Made by a program: the position numbers and the translations under genes. Of a DNA stretch of 64,000 bases, positions 43,255 to 50,733 are shown in pieces. Every line of letters starts with the position of its first letter. The first letter of the stretch is position 1. The stretch spans positions 1-64,000 of the forward strand of contig NZ_VKKZ01000022.1 of the NCBI RefSeq assembly GCF_008271745.1, read 5' to 3'. The notes beneath the pieces were generated by a model. The model worked only from the letters and a program-made list of their open reading frames with translations. It did not search any database and had not been told where the DNA came from. The DNA is from Rufibacter glacialis (GTDB lineage: Bacteria; Bacteroidota; Bacteroidia; Cytophagales; Hymenobacteraceae).

Positions 43255-45120
43255 TTACAGGACTGAATAGAGCCAGGCTTGTCTCAGGGCTACCTGTTCT
43301 AGGGTGGCTTTGGGGTCTGCGGTGAGCAGGTGCGAAACGGTTTCATCAGTGGCGGTGAGGGGGGCCTTTAGCACCACGGGTTGCACGGTACCATTGGCGT
43401 CTTTCCGGCCTACCGTGATGGCCAACGGGCTGCCTTCTGAAGCATTGGTTACGTGTTTGTTGATTAGGTCGGTGGCGTTGCGCAGGTTCAGGTCTTCGCC
43501 GTTGATTTGCCATAGTTGGTCCCCGGCTTTGTAGCCCATCTGCTTCCCGAAGGCGTTCAGGTTCTCCACGCTGGCCACCATCAGGTGCCCTGAGGCCTGG
43601 TCATAGCCCAGCGTGGGCTTGCCCAACGAAATGCGTTTCTGGGTGCCGGTGGGTTGGTAGGTGATGCCCACTTTCTTGAACAGCTCGGTGTAGGGCAGGG
43701 CTTCGGTGCCTTCCACGTAGCGCCGGAAGAAATCCCGCACCTCAGGATAGGTGAGGGCCGTGATCTTGTCAAACAGTTCCTCGTCTTTGAACGACTTGTC
43801 TTTGCCGTAGGTCTGGCTCAGGTCTTTCATCAGGTTGATGAGGCCGTACTTGCCCCCCGAAAGCTCGCGCAACCTGATGTCCAGGGCCAGGCCAATGAGG
43901 GCGCCTTTCTGGTACACGTTGCCGTATTCCTTCTCGTGCTTGTCCAGGGCGCCCAGGCTCAGTTCAGTAAACGCGAGGGCGTCATTGTATTGTTGTTTAG
44001 AGGCGATGATCTTGTTGCGGGTCTCAGTCAGGAATTCAGGCAGTTCAATAAGGCGCTGGTTTACCTGAACATGGTGGGCAAAATATTCGGTCACGCCCTC
44101 ATACAGCCAAAGATGTTTTGACATTTTGGGGTTGCTGAAGTCAAAGTTGCCTATTTCCTCTGAGTGAATGTTCAGCGGCGTGACAATGTGGAAGAACTCG
44201 TGCGCCGAGATGTTCCGGACTTGTTCGGCCAGCATGGCCGGGGGCATCTCGGGGAAATAGTACACCGAAGAGTAGGAGTGCTCCAGGGCCCCGTATGAGC
44301 CGGTGCGGTTGGGTTTGTTGTCAATGTAGACCAGAAAAGCGTATTTGTCTACCGGCAAGGTGCCACCCAGGTACACCCGTTGGGCTTCCAGAATGGGCTT
44401 GATGCTTTGGGCGAGGTTCTTGGAACGCGCTCCGCCCCCGGCGGCATAGGTGGCCACCAGCACATCAGCGTTGCCTACCTTGAGCAGGGCGGTGTCAGGA
44501 CGGCTGTAGAGCATGGGAGCATCTACCAGGTCATTGTAGTTCTGCAGCAAATAGGTGTCTGAAGTGGGGGTAGAACTGGTGGCTCTCAAGGGGGTGGCCC
44601 CGTAGAATTCCTCTGGTTTGTTTACCGTGATCTGGTAAGGCTCTTTGGTTCTGTTGGCAAAGTAGCCGAAGAACCCGTGCGTGTTGATGAGGAACACCTT
44701 GCCGGCCTCAATGTCTGTGGCGGCGGGCTCAAACACAATGTCTTCTTTCTTGGGCGTGTCCCAGGTGTCGTCTACCAGGTAGGTGAGGCGGGCCAGTTTA
44801 TTCGCTTTCTTGATTTTCCAGGTGTTCTGGTCCAGGCGCTCCACGTTTAGTTTCTTGCCTTTCTTGTCAAAGGCATTGAACTCTGACACAAACTTCCCGA
44901 AATCATAGACGGCATAGGTACCCGGCACCATTTTAGGCATCTGGTACAGTACTTCGTCTTCTTTTATGTCTGGGGTGATAAGCGTTACCTGCAGTTTGTC
45001 GTCTTTCACCTGACCCAGGTCAATGGAGAAGCGATAGGTGGGAGTAGCGTTGTTCTGCGCCAGCAGGGGGAAGTGCAGGAGAGCGGCAAACGCCAGGGCC
45101 GCCAGAGATTTTTTAAACAT
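43255..45120 (-). CDS. M61 family peptidase (glycyl aminopeptidase type) with PDZ domain
   Basis: The 621-residue exported metalloprotease has a signal peptide (1-21, LHFPLLAQ). An N-terminal beta domain precedes the gluzincin motif SAHEFFHIVTPLN (about 303-315) and the third ligand in LWLYEGVTEYFAHH. A PDZ domain near 500-590 includes MGYKAGDQLWQINGEDL. Family members trim glycine- or alanine-leading peptides in the periplasm. The tail differs little from family length. It is a single gene. Confidence 0.92.
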   Translation of the reverse strand: MFKKSLAALAFAALLHFPLLAQNNATPTYRFSIDLGQVKDDKLQVTLITPDIKEDEVLYQMPKMVPGTYAVYDFGKFVSEFNAFDKKGKKLNVERLDQNTWKIKKANKLARLTYLVDDTWDTPKKEDIVFEPAATDIEAGKVFLINTHGFFGYFANRTKEPYQITVNKPEEFYGATPLRATSSTPTSDTYLLQNYNDLVDAPMLYSRPDTALLKVGNADVLVATYAAGGGARSKNLAQSIKPILEAQRVYLGGTLPVDKYAFLVYIDNKPNRTGSYGALEHSYSSVYYFPEMPPAMLAEQVRNISAHEFFHIVTPLNIHSEEIGNFDFSNPKMSKHLWLYEGVTEYFAHHVQVNQRLIELPEFLTETRNKIIASKQQYNDALAFTELSLGALDKHEKEYGNVYQKGALIGLALDIRLRELSGGKYGLINLMKDLSQTYGKDKSFKDEELFDKITALTYPEVRDFFRRYVEGTEALPYTELFKKVGITYQPTGTQKRISLGKPTLGYDQASGHLMVASVENLNAFGKQMGYKAGDQLWQINGEDLNLRNATDLINKHVTNASEGSPLAITVGRKDANGTVQPVVLKAPLTATDETVSHLLTADPKATLEQVALRQAWLYSVL

Positions 45121-45567
45121 AGGTTTTGGTTTCTGAGAATGCTAAGGAAACGAAAGTTATGGGGTTTAGGTGTCACTGCCGGAAGAATCCTCTGGTAACG
45201 GCCCCTAATTCATCGGTTTTCTCCACTGGATTTGTCGTGGTAAAGGCGCGAAACTTACAGATACCGGTATGTGGTGGTTAAGGCGAGACCGGATGGGGCA
45301 GAATAAAAATCCCTTTGGAAACTGTTTTGGCTCTGTTTTATTAAAAATGGCTCTAAAACAAGATGGGTTAGGCAGAAAGCCTTTGGATTTAACCGAGTCA
45401 TCTGGTCCTAGAAGCAGCATGCTTGGGAAGCAGATTGGCGGAAAAATTGGAAAGGGTCTGATAGTAGTTGTGAACATGGTTTACAGGCTGTTTTTTAGAA
45501 AAATGCCTTATTCCACGAAGCCTAAATCCTCCGGTGCTGGGGTAGGAGGGCAATGGTTTTCATCTTC
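45121..45567. other. 447-bp intergenic region
   Basis: No gene is seen. A TTTTCTGAAAA-type palindrome (TGTTTTGGCTCTG...GGCTCTAAAACA, 45323-45360) and a shorter remnant near 45484-45512 are present. Confidence 0.45.
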
Positions 45568-45801
45568 TCAGACGTGTTCTCCTCTTTCCGCGCCCCATCC
45601 TGTTTTCGCTCTGATTATTTTAAACAGGAAGTAAAGGATGGCATACACCGTTCCCCATATGGCCACATCCACCAAGAAGTTAACCGTCATTATTCCTTCC
45701 TTAAATGGGTTGTAATTAAATCCGATCACTTTCTTCACCACTTTAACCACCACATAGGTTAGCAGTATTAATACCAGGTCAATGACTTTCTTATTTCTCA
45801 T
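45568..45801 (-). CDS. Small membrane protein
   Basis: The 77-residue protein starts MRNKKVIDLVLILLTYVVVK and has two hydrophobic helices (about 7-20 and 41-64). It ends in a polar tail with GWGAERGEHV. It is not recognised. It opens an AT-rich run of small minus-strand genes. Confidence 0.6.
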   Translation of the reverse strand: MRNKKVIDLVLILLTYVVVKVVKKVIGFNYNPFKEGIMTVNFLVDVAIWGTVYAILYFLFKIIRAKTGWGAERGEHV

Positions 45802-45828
45802 CTTAGGGCAGAATTTGTTTTGGAGAAC

Positions 45829-45897
45829 TACTGGTTACTCACTTTGCTATCTACGTAGAAAAGGAGTGAGATGTAGAATAATCAGGAGCAACCAGTA
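45829..45897. repeat. Imperfect inverted repeat
   Basis: TACTGGTT (45829-45836) and AACCAGTA (45890-45897) enclose an inner CTCAC/GTGAG pair. It lies between two small minus-strand genes and might be a terminator or a remnant recombination site. It does not match the attC-like repeats. Confidence 0.4.
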
Positions 45898-46033
45898 AGG
45901 TAGGCTTTAAAATATGTGATTATGGAGAATTTTTTAGCAAGCTAGTTGCTGATTGATTTCATGCTAGGTAAATGGCATTTTAGGACGTTTTAGGTCGAAG
46001 TTTGTCTATGGCTCATTCAATTAATCACCAATC

Positions 46034-46369
46034 TTAATTTTTTGGTTTGGAAGTAAACTTCTTGAAGAAGTGGTAGGCAAATAAAATGGTTATTAAGCAG
46101 TAAGAATACTTATTGATATGGTGGTGCCAACCTGCATAATTACTAGTTTTTAGTTTTCCATCCATGTAGAAAAAATTTATATAGAACAAAAGGCAGAATA
46201 ATAGAATATTGCATAACAAAGAATAGATTAAAGTTTTTTTTATGAAGTTCAGTAAATCAAAATTGCGTTTTTTGTGATAAGCAGATACGTGCGACAAAAT
46301 CGATGAATACAAGACATATTTTAAAGTCTCTGTAATCGGATAAACTAGTAAACTCAGCAGGAGGATCAT
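46034..46369 (-). CDS. Small membrane protein, hypothetical
   Basis: The 111-residue protein has three hydrophobic helices (near 2-20, 45-70 and 88-104) and a Lys-rich C-terminus. The gene is much more AT-rich than the window average, as are its flanks, which suggests recent acquisition. No family is recognised. Confidence 0.55.
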   Translation of the reverse strand: MILLLSLLVYPITETLKYVLYSSILSHVSAYHKKRNFDLLNFIKKTLIYSLLCNILLFCLLFYINFFYMDGKLKTSNYAGWHHHINKYSYCLITILFAYHFFKKFTSKPKN

Positions 46370-46648
46370 AGAATAAAAAAATTATTTTTTTTATAGTGAT
46401 GTGTTTATAAAGTATGACTAGTTACGTAGTTGTATATGTAATTGAGACAGAGGGTGAATAAATTTCAATAATTCAATTATTTTTTAACTGTAAAAGCTAA
46501 GTTTGTATATTTATAATTTGGTTTTGGATCACTGCACCAGTATCTCCCTTGGTTCTCTATTTATTTATTTCTAATTGCTTGCCTATTGAACATATAGAGC
46601 AAAGTGCCATTGATGAAAATGAAATTGTAACCGGAGGTTTATTCTTCC

Positions 46649-47236
46649 TTATTGCTGCGGCTTGTGTTTGCTGGAGGTGGCCAGGAGAGCAAGCTTTGAA
46701 AAGATATACCTGATTACTGGCCGGATGTAGCGATACAACACCAAACTGACTAAAACCAGGAAAAGGCCGAATCCAGTAGGGAGGATTGCCCCAAAAGTAA
46801 CCGTCATGGCCATCACAAATCCTAATAAGCACTCAGCCCTATAAATTGGAAAGAAGAGGGCCAACGGAAGCAGCCCTAACACCAAGTAATCCGTTATCTC
46901 TGAATACCCCAATGAAAAACAGGTAGAAATTGCAATCCCGAACAGCAGGGCACCTGCAAATCTAACAAGGGTTGGTAGAAAGTATTTTTTAGGGTCTTGG
47001 CTTCCCTCTCGGTTGTCAAAAATTCTTCTTTGGATCCGATAGGTGAGGAACCAGGCTAACAGGGGAAGTACTAACGCACCCCATCCATTTGAAATGGCCG
47101 GCAAATCCTTATTAGCCGCAAGGTGGTGACTAGGGACCCCGCCGTGGTAATGGTTCCAGGCCAAAAGTGACCAAATAGATACCGCAATAATTGCTGTAAA
47201 ATAGAGCCTTATCTTAAAGAATTCCTTTTTGGTCAT
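46649..47236 (-). CDS. Membrane protein, hypothetical
   Basis: The 195-residue protein has five or six hydrophobic helices. WGALVLPLLAWFLTYRIQRR (about 53-72) and FGLFLVLVSLVLYRYIRPV (about 156-174) are the clearest. It begins MTKKEFFKIRLYFTAI and ends in a Lys/Ser-rich tail. No motif is recognised. It is part of the minus-strand accessory run. Confidence 0.65.
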   Translation of the reverse strand: MTKKEFFKIRLYFTAIIAVSIWSLLAWNHYHGGVPSHHLAANKDLPAISNGWGALVLPLLAWFLTYRIQRRIFDNREGSQDPKKYFLPTLVRFAGALLFGIAISTCFSLGYSEITDYLVLGLLPLALFFPIYRAECLLGFVMAMTVTFGAILPTGFGLFLVLVSLVLYRYIRPVIRYIFSKLALLATSSKHKPQQ

Positions 47237-47383
47237 GGTGAAGGTTTTCTGGTTTACGCTTTACTAGGCTATCGTTTCGCCTGAGTGGGATTTAAGGAAG
47301 CAATTTCTTTTACTGAGGAATTTACATACCTCTTCCATTCTCTTAGAGGATATCCGCTTTTAAACAAAGAGTAAAAGGTAAAA

Positions 47384-47596
47384 TTAAATCACCACGCGTT
47401 GGCTTCTTCCAAATAGCAAGTATAGCAAGACTCCTAGAAAGGGAAGTAGAATTATCACCAGAACCCACACGATCTTAGTAGCCCCATCTTTAAAATTGCT
47501 TTTTAAAACATCTAATAGTGCCCAAATCCATAATAGAAAGGGGATTGCTAAGAAAAGTAATTCTCCAGGGCCTAGATTTCCAATGAACAGCATCAT
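47384..47596 (-). CDS. PLDc_N-type short membrane protein
   Basis: The 70-residue protein has two helices. The second half, KIVWVLVIILLPFLGVLLYL followed by FGR, is the PLDc_N (phospholipase D N-terminal) pattern. Stand-alone proteins of this type are common small membrane proteins of unknown role. The second helix and the FGRSQR end make the family call fairly clear. Confidence 0.75.
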   Translation of the reverse strand: MMLFIGNLGPGELLFLAIPFLLWIWALLDVLKSNFKDGATKIVWVLVIILLPFLGVLLYLLFGRSQRVVI

Positions 47597-47696
47597 GTTT
47601 GTTGAAATATTTAATGAGATAAAGGTATAAATTAAAGCAACTTAATATTTAATAATTTGCTAAGCACCATTAGATCGTGAATTTCCTATATACATG

Positions 47697-47767
47697 TGAT
47701 GGTTTAGTGTATGAAGGTGCAAGGCCTTCGGCCGAGGCTGACGTATTTATAGTGTTCCCAGTTGTTA
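47697..47767 (-). repeat. Decayed attC-like site (E)
   Basis: The core AAGGCCTTCGGCCGAGGCTG and AGTGTATGAAG stem match the other sites, but the ends (TGATGG on one side; GTTGTTA on the other) have lost the GTTRRRY/RYYYAAC form. It overlaps the stop codon of the gene before it in the array. Confidence 0.55.
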
Positions 47768-48157
47768 TTTTATAAAATTCCAATAGACATAAATTATCAA
47801 AATCAGGAGTGAGATGATGGATAGTGTATATTTCCTTTGACGATGCTTTGTTATATACCCGTTTTTCTTCATATCCCAATCACAGAGCATTTCAAGAAGC
47901 ACATGGTGAAAGTCGAACATGAAATCATGCCATTCAAAAGCTTCCCTTGCTCTTCTCTTGGCAGCTATTTCCTTTCTCTTTTGGTCATAACGGTTTAATA
48001 CTGCCACTTTTTTATTCTCGTAATCTATTGGAACATTTCTTATCAACAGTTCTTTCTTTGCCTGTTCAACGGCCAAAGGGTTCCAATTATCAGGAAAGTT
48101 TGCTATCCTAATTAAATCGTCTGTCTCTCGGGCACTTATAGGAGGTTTGAATTCCAT
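47765..48157 (-). CDS. Cassette gene 5, hypothetical
   Basis: The 130-residue protein starts MEFKPPISARETDDLIRIAN. The middle is Lys/Arg-rich (KRKEIAAKRRAREAFEWHD), and a C-terminal helix, LSIISLLILIIYVYWN, would anchor it to the membrane. The first part (RETDDLIRIANFPDNWNPLA) resembles short N-terminal segments seen in many Bacteroidota small proteins where 'ELLIRN' follows. Function is unknown. Confidence 0.7.
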   Translation of the reverse strand: MEFKPPISARETDDLIRIANFPDNWNPLAVEQAKKELLIRNVPIDYENKKVAVLNRYDQKRKEIAAKRRAREAFEWHDFMFDFHHVLLEMLCDWDMKKNGYITKHRQRKYTLSIISLLILIIYVYWNFIK

Positions 48158-48170
48158 AAATATAAATTAC

Positions 48171-48240
48171 TGCCAACGGCTAGTATAAAAACGTGCAAGG
48201 CCGTCGGTTGTAGCATGGCTCATGCTCAATGTTGTTGGTA
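48171..48240 (-). repeat. attC-like site (D)
   Basis: The site runs from TGCCAAC (48171-48177) to GTTGGTA (48234-48240). Its core is CAAGGCCGTCGGTTGTAGCAT, of which the first 14 bases are shared with the other sites. It follows cassette gene 4 on the minus strand. Confidence 0.65.
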
Positions 48241-48301
48241 GCTTCTTTTTATTAATAAGTTCAAATCTCAGGAGTTTTCTATTTCCTTGGCTTCCCCTGT
48301 T

Positions 48302-49003
48302 CTAAAGCCGACTTTGTTGTATAAACTTCCAGTCGTCGTACCCATACCTCTCATCTCCCCGAACCTTTGAGTAATATAAATCCTCTGGTCGGAACAGGGC
48401 GCTGAATACGGTGTCTTGTTTAGGGTGACTCTGGTTTACCAATGAGATACCCTTTAATTCCCTCTTGCCGATGCGATAGGGAACAAACTTGAAATCGGGG
48501 AAGTAGTCCGATATCTTCTCCTGAAGGTTAAGAAATGCCACTCCGAACTCAAGGAAGGGAGAGACGGTCAAAGCCATATTCGCAGAGAAGGCCCCATCCA
48601 AACTTTCCATCTCAGCCCTGTCCACCCCAACGATGGTGTAGTAAGGGCCAAGGAGGCTGATGTAGATATGCACTTCCTTCCTGAGCGTGTATTCTTGGAA
48701 TTTCTCAGCCTTCAAGGTGACAACCCCTGAATAACAGGGGTAAAAAGCAATCATTGTCTCTCGGAAATGCTCCTTGATCCCCTTTTTTAGGAACTTCCTA
48801 AATCCGCCCCATCTTTCCCTGTAGTTTTTCTGGATATAGAAATTGTTATATACAATCTCTTCCATCCTCTCCACCCCTGTAAAGCCGCGGACGCTTTCCT
48901 CGTCAAATCCATCAGGATTCTCAATTGGGTAGTATTCTTTTATAGTCCTCAAGACAGACCTAAAGTCATGTTTGGTAACCACCCAATTTGCTTCCTCTAG
49001 CAT
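48302..49003 (-). CDS. Cassette gene 4, hypothetical
   Basis: The 233-residue soluble protein starts MLEEANWVVTKHDFRSVLRT. It has mixed alpha/beta character, with TLRKEVHIYISLLGPYYTIV as a clear strand region. It ends DDWKFIQQSRL. No motif is recognised. The ATG at 49003 is preferred, since the longer open frame begins inside the attC-like site. Confidence 0.75.
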   Translation of the reverse strand: MLEEANWVVTKHDFRSVLRTIKEYYPIENPDGFDEESVRGFTGVERMEEIVYNNFYIQKNYRERWGGFRKFLKKGIKEHFRETMIAFYPCYSGVVTLKAEKFQEYTLRKEVHIYISLLGPYYTIVGVDRAEMESLDGAFSANMALTVSPFLEFGVAFLNLQEKISDYFPDFKFVPYRIGKRELKGISLVNQSHPKQDTVFSALFRPEDLYYSKVRGDERYGYDDWKFIQQSRL

Positions 49004-49018
49004 ATTATTTGAAGTTGC

Positions 49019-49087
49019 CGCCAACGGACTTGTGTAAAAAGTGTGCGAGGCCGTCGGCCGTAGCATGACTTATGCACTTTGTTGGGC
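49019..49087 (-). repeat. attC-like site (C)
   Basis: The ends are CGCCAAC (49019-49025) and GTTGGGC (49081-49087); on the minus strand these read GCCCAAC first and GTTGGCG last. The core is GAGGCCGTCGGCCGTAGCAT. It follows cassette gene 3. Confidence 0.7.
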
Positions 49088-49097
49088 TACGTTATTT

Positions 49098-49535
49098 TTA
49101 TTCTCCTTCATTCAAATCAAGAGACCAATTTTTGTTCTTTCTTTTTTCCTTCCAGTCCCAGTAAGTCTCATAAAAGGAATCATGCAGAAACTCTTGATGG
49201 TCGTCAAAATCCTCGGGTTTGTCAATTAACAGAACTTCGCTCCACTTGCCTGTTTCAGGGTCGGCTGTCCCGTCAAGTATATTGAAGAAATCGAAAAAGA
49301 CGTCAGCAGTGTTGCTCGCAATCACTTTCCTGAATGCTGATTTCAATACTTCATTTTCTTTTATTTGGCCCAAGGCTACTTTCTCTTCTTCTGTTAGTCC
49401 GCCGTTTGATGGGTAATTTATGAACTTGTTAGTCCTGCTATGGAAAAGATGATTAGCTGTGTGTCCTGCATATTCTTCGATAGCTTTATGAACAGAGAGC
49501 AACAATGTCTTTTTATTTTCTTCTGACAATTCCAT
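49098..49535 (-). CDS. Cassette gene 3, hypothetical
   Basis: The 145-residue acidic protein starts MELSEENKKTLLLSVHKAIE and ends KNWSLDLNEGE. TADVFFDFFNILDGTADPET is a recognisable compact block (about 77-96). It is helix-rich and has no signal or membrane segment. Function unknown; small acidic cassette proteins of this type include immunity proteins and antitoxins, but nothing here proves it. Confidence 0.75.
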   Translation of the reverse strand: MELSEENKKTLLLSVHKAIEEYAGHTANHLFHSRTNKFINYPSNGGLTEEEKVALGQIKENEVLKSAFRKVIASNTADVFFDFFNILDGTADPETGKWSEVLLIDKPEDFDDHQEFLHDSFYETYWDWKEKRKNKNWSLDLNEGE

Positions 49536-49555
49536 TTTTTATTAATTATAATGAA

Positions 49556-49622
49556 GCCCAACGATCTCGTGTAAGCGGCGGGGAGGCCGTCGGCCGTGGC
49601 TGACGTTTAGGTGTTGTTAGGT
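49556..49622 (-). repeat. attC-like site (B)
   Basis: On the minus strand the site reads ACCTAAC first (plus 49616-49622) and GTTGGGC last (plus 49556-49562). Both fit the attC consensus exactly (RYYYAAC and GTTRRRY). The core is GGCCGTCGGCCGTGGCTGAC. Confidence 0.75.
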
Positions 49623-49633
49623 CAATTGATTTT

Positions 49634-50074
49634 TCATTCATGCAATTTTCCTTGAAGCCACTCCTCATTCGTCACGTGGTTATCCCAAGTGAATTCAAAG
49701 CTTTTAAATTCAAATTCCAAGTTAATCCAGCTGTAATCAGGTAACTTCGTGTAAACCCCGCTTATTCTTATATAGTTATCGCTGGTGCTTTTGTTTTCCC
49801 CTATCGTTTCAAAATAGGCTAAGAAATCGTCAGGGATGCTGATTTCAGAGATAATCCCTTCTGTTATTTCCTCAGTATATTTCTCCGATTTTACATTTTT
49901 TAACACGATTCGGGATGTTCCAAGGATAAGCGGGCCCAAGTTCATTTCAGCAAAGTCGGCTAGCTTGGCCCAATCAAAGTCAATGACAACATCAGTTCCA
50001 ACCCTTTCCAACTTTTCAATAGAAGAATCGTGAAGTTCTAGTCTACTAAGCCCAGTGTTAAAGCTATACTTCAT
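49634..50074 (-). CDS. Cassette gene 2, hypothetical
   Basis: The 146-residue acidic protein starts MKYSFNTGLSRLELHDSSIE. It is mostly beta strand: RVGTDVVIDFDWAKLADFAE and GTSRIVLKNVKSEKYTEEI. It resembles the small beta-rich proteins often found as immunity or accessory genes in Bacteroidota arrays. The ATG at 50074 is the start; an open frame continuing to 50161 only reads through the attC-like site. Confidence 0.75.
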   Translation of the reverse strand: MKYSFNTGLSRLELHDSSIEKLERVGTDVVIDFDWAKLADFAEMNLGPLILGTSRIVLKNVKSEKYTEEITEGIISEISIPDDFLAYFETIGENKSTSDNYIRISGVYTKLPDYSWINLEFEFKSFEFTWDNHVTNEEWLQGKLHE

Positions 50075-50091
50075 TGATTTTTTCTCATTTG

Positions 50092-50158
50092 ACCTAACGT
50101 ACTTGTGTAAACGGCGGCGAGGCCGTCGGACGAAGCTGGCGTTTACACGTTGTTGGCA
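50092..50158 (-). repeat. attC-like site (A)
   Basis: On the minus strand it reads TGCCAAC first (plus 50152-50158) and GTTAGGT last (plus 50092-50098). The inner stem GTGTAAACG/CGTTTACAC is perfect, with a GC-rich GGCCGTCGGACG apex. It is the first full site of the array. Confidence 0.75.
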
Positions 50159-50169
50159 CATCGTGCTTT

Positions 50170-50694
50170 TTAATGCTTGATAATAGATTCTATTCTAAAA
50201 AGCTTCTGTCCTCTATTAAGAAGCAAATGATGATATTCTCCATTAAAGAAGTCTCTTAAAAAATCCCAGTCGCTTGCGTTCATGCTCCCGTTTCCGTTTT
50301 TATCTAGATTGTTGACTATTTCTAGGTTTCCAATTATTTCGAAGTTCTCCTGGAAACGCATAAAGTCTTTTCTCCAAATAGTCAGTCCATAAGAACCAAT
50401 GTAGTATGGTTTGACTTCAGGATGAACAGACCACATCCGTTCTAGTTCTCTATCAGAGTATTTGAAGTAATCGTCCTTTCTGTTGCCAACACCGTAAAAT
50501 CCGCCTTCGATTACTCTATGTTTTGTAGGTTTTTCCTGCTCGTCAACTGTCAGAGCGGCAAAAGTATAATTTTGAGGACTTTTATCTTTATAGGTGCTTG
50601 TACATAGGAGTACTTTATACCGCCCGTCAGCAGCTCTAAATGTTAAAAGGTCACCTTGATTTATATCCTTAATTTTCTCTTTCATTTTTAGCAT
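50170..50694 (-). CDS. Cassette gene 1, possible Imm26-like immunity protein
   Basis: The protein of about 174 residues starts MLKMKEKIKDINQGDLLTFR. The segment NQGDLLTFRAADGRYKVLLC resembles the start of the Imm26 immunity family ('GDIFxIPxxDGRYxxGxV'). The rest has FRFQENF-like aromatic stretches and a C-terminus with GQKLFRIESIIKH. ATG at 50694 or 50685 are both possible starts; a TTG at 50703 lies inside the recombination site and is rejected. The immunity call is a guess from motif shape. Confidence 0.7.
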   Translation of the reverse strand: MLKMKEKIKDINQGDLLTFRAADGRYKVLLCTSTYKDKSPQNYTFAALTVDEQEKPTKHRVIEGGFYGVGNRKDDYFKYSDRELERMWSVHPEVKPYYIGSYGLTIWRKDFMRFQENFEIIGNLEIVNNLDKNGNGSMNASDWDFLRDFFNGEYHHLLLNRGQKLFRIESIIKH

Positions 50695-50696
50695 GT

Positions 50697-50733
50697 GTGC
50701 CAACTACTGGATAAGAGTAAACCTACGCTTATC
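50697..50733 (-). other. Array head: recombination junction and inverted repeat
   Basis: GTGCCAAC (50697-50704) is the complement of the GTTGGCAC that begins cassette 1. Directly upstream of the array lies the inverted repeat GATAAG (50710-50715) and CTTATC (50728-50733) with a 12-bp spacer. In position it corresponds to an attI or other head site. No integrase gene is nearby. Confidence 0.4.

Larger units (their letters stand above)
47697..50704 (-). mobile_element. Integron-like gene cassette array without integrase
   Basis: Five minus-strand units each hold one gene and end in a 67-70 bp attC-like palindrome. The palindromes share the core AGGCCGTCGGCCG-type apex, the GTGTAAACG-type stem and RYYYAAC/GTTRRRY-like ends. 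In three units the first 8-10 bases are the reverse complement of the last bases of the same unit. No tyrosine recombinase is seen in the window, so the array fits the CALIN type (attC cluster lacking an integrase). The leftmost site is decayed. Confidence 0.7.

Noticed and set aside
50075-50161. N-terminal extension of cassette gene 2
   Set aside because: The extension reads through attC-like site A. The same holds for the upstream extensions of cassette genes 1 and 4.
47697-50704. CRISPR array as an explanation for the repeats at 47.7-50.7 kb
   Set aside because: Spacings are about 450-840 bp, hold whole genes and vary widely; repeats are 67-70 bp and imperfect. No cas genes are present.
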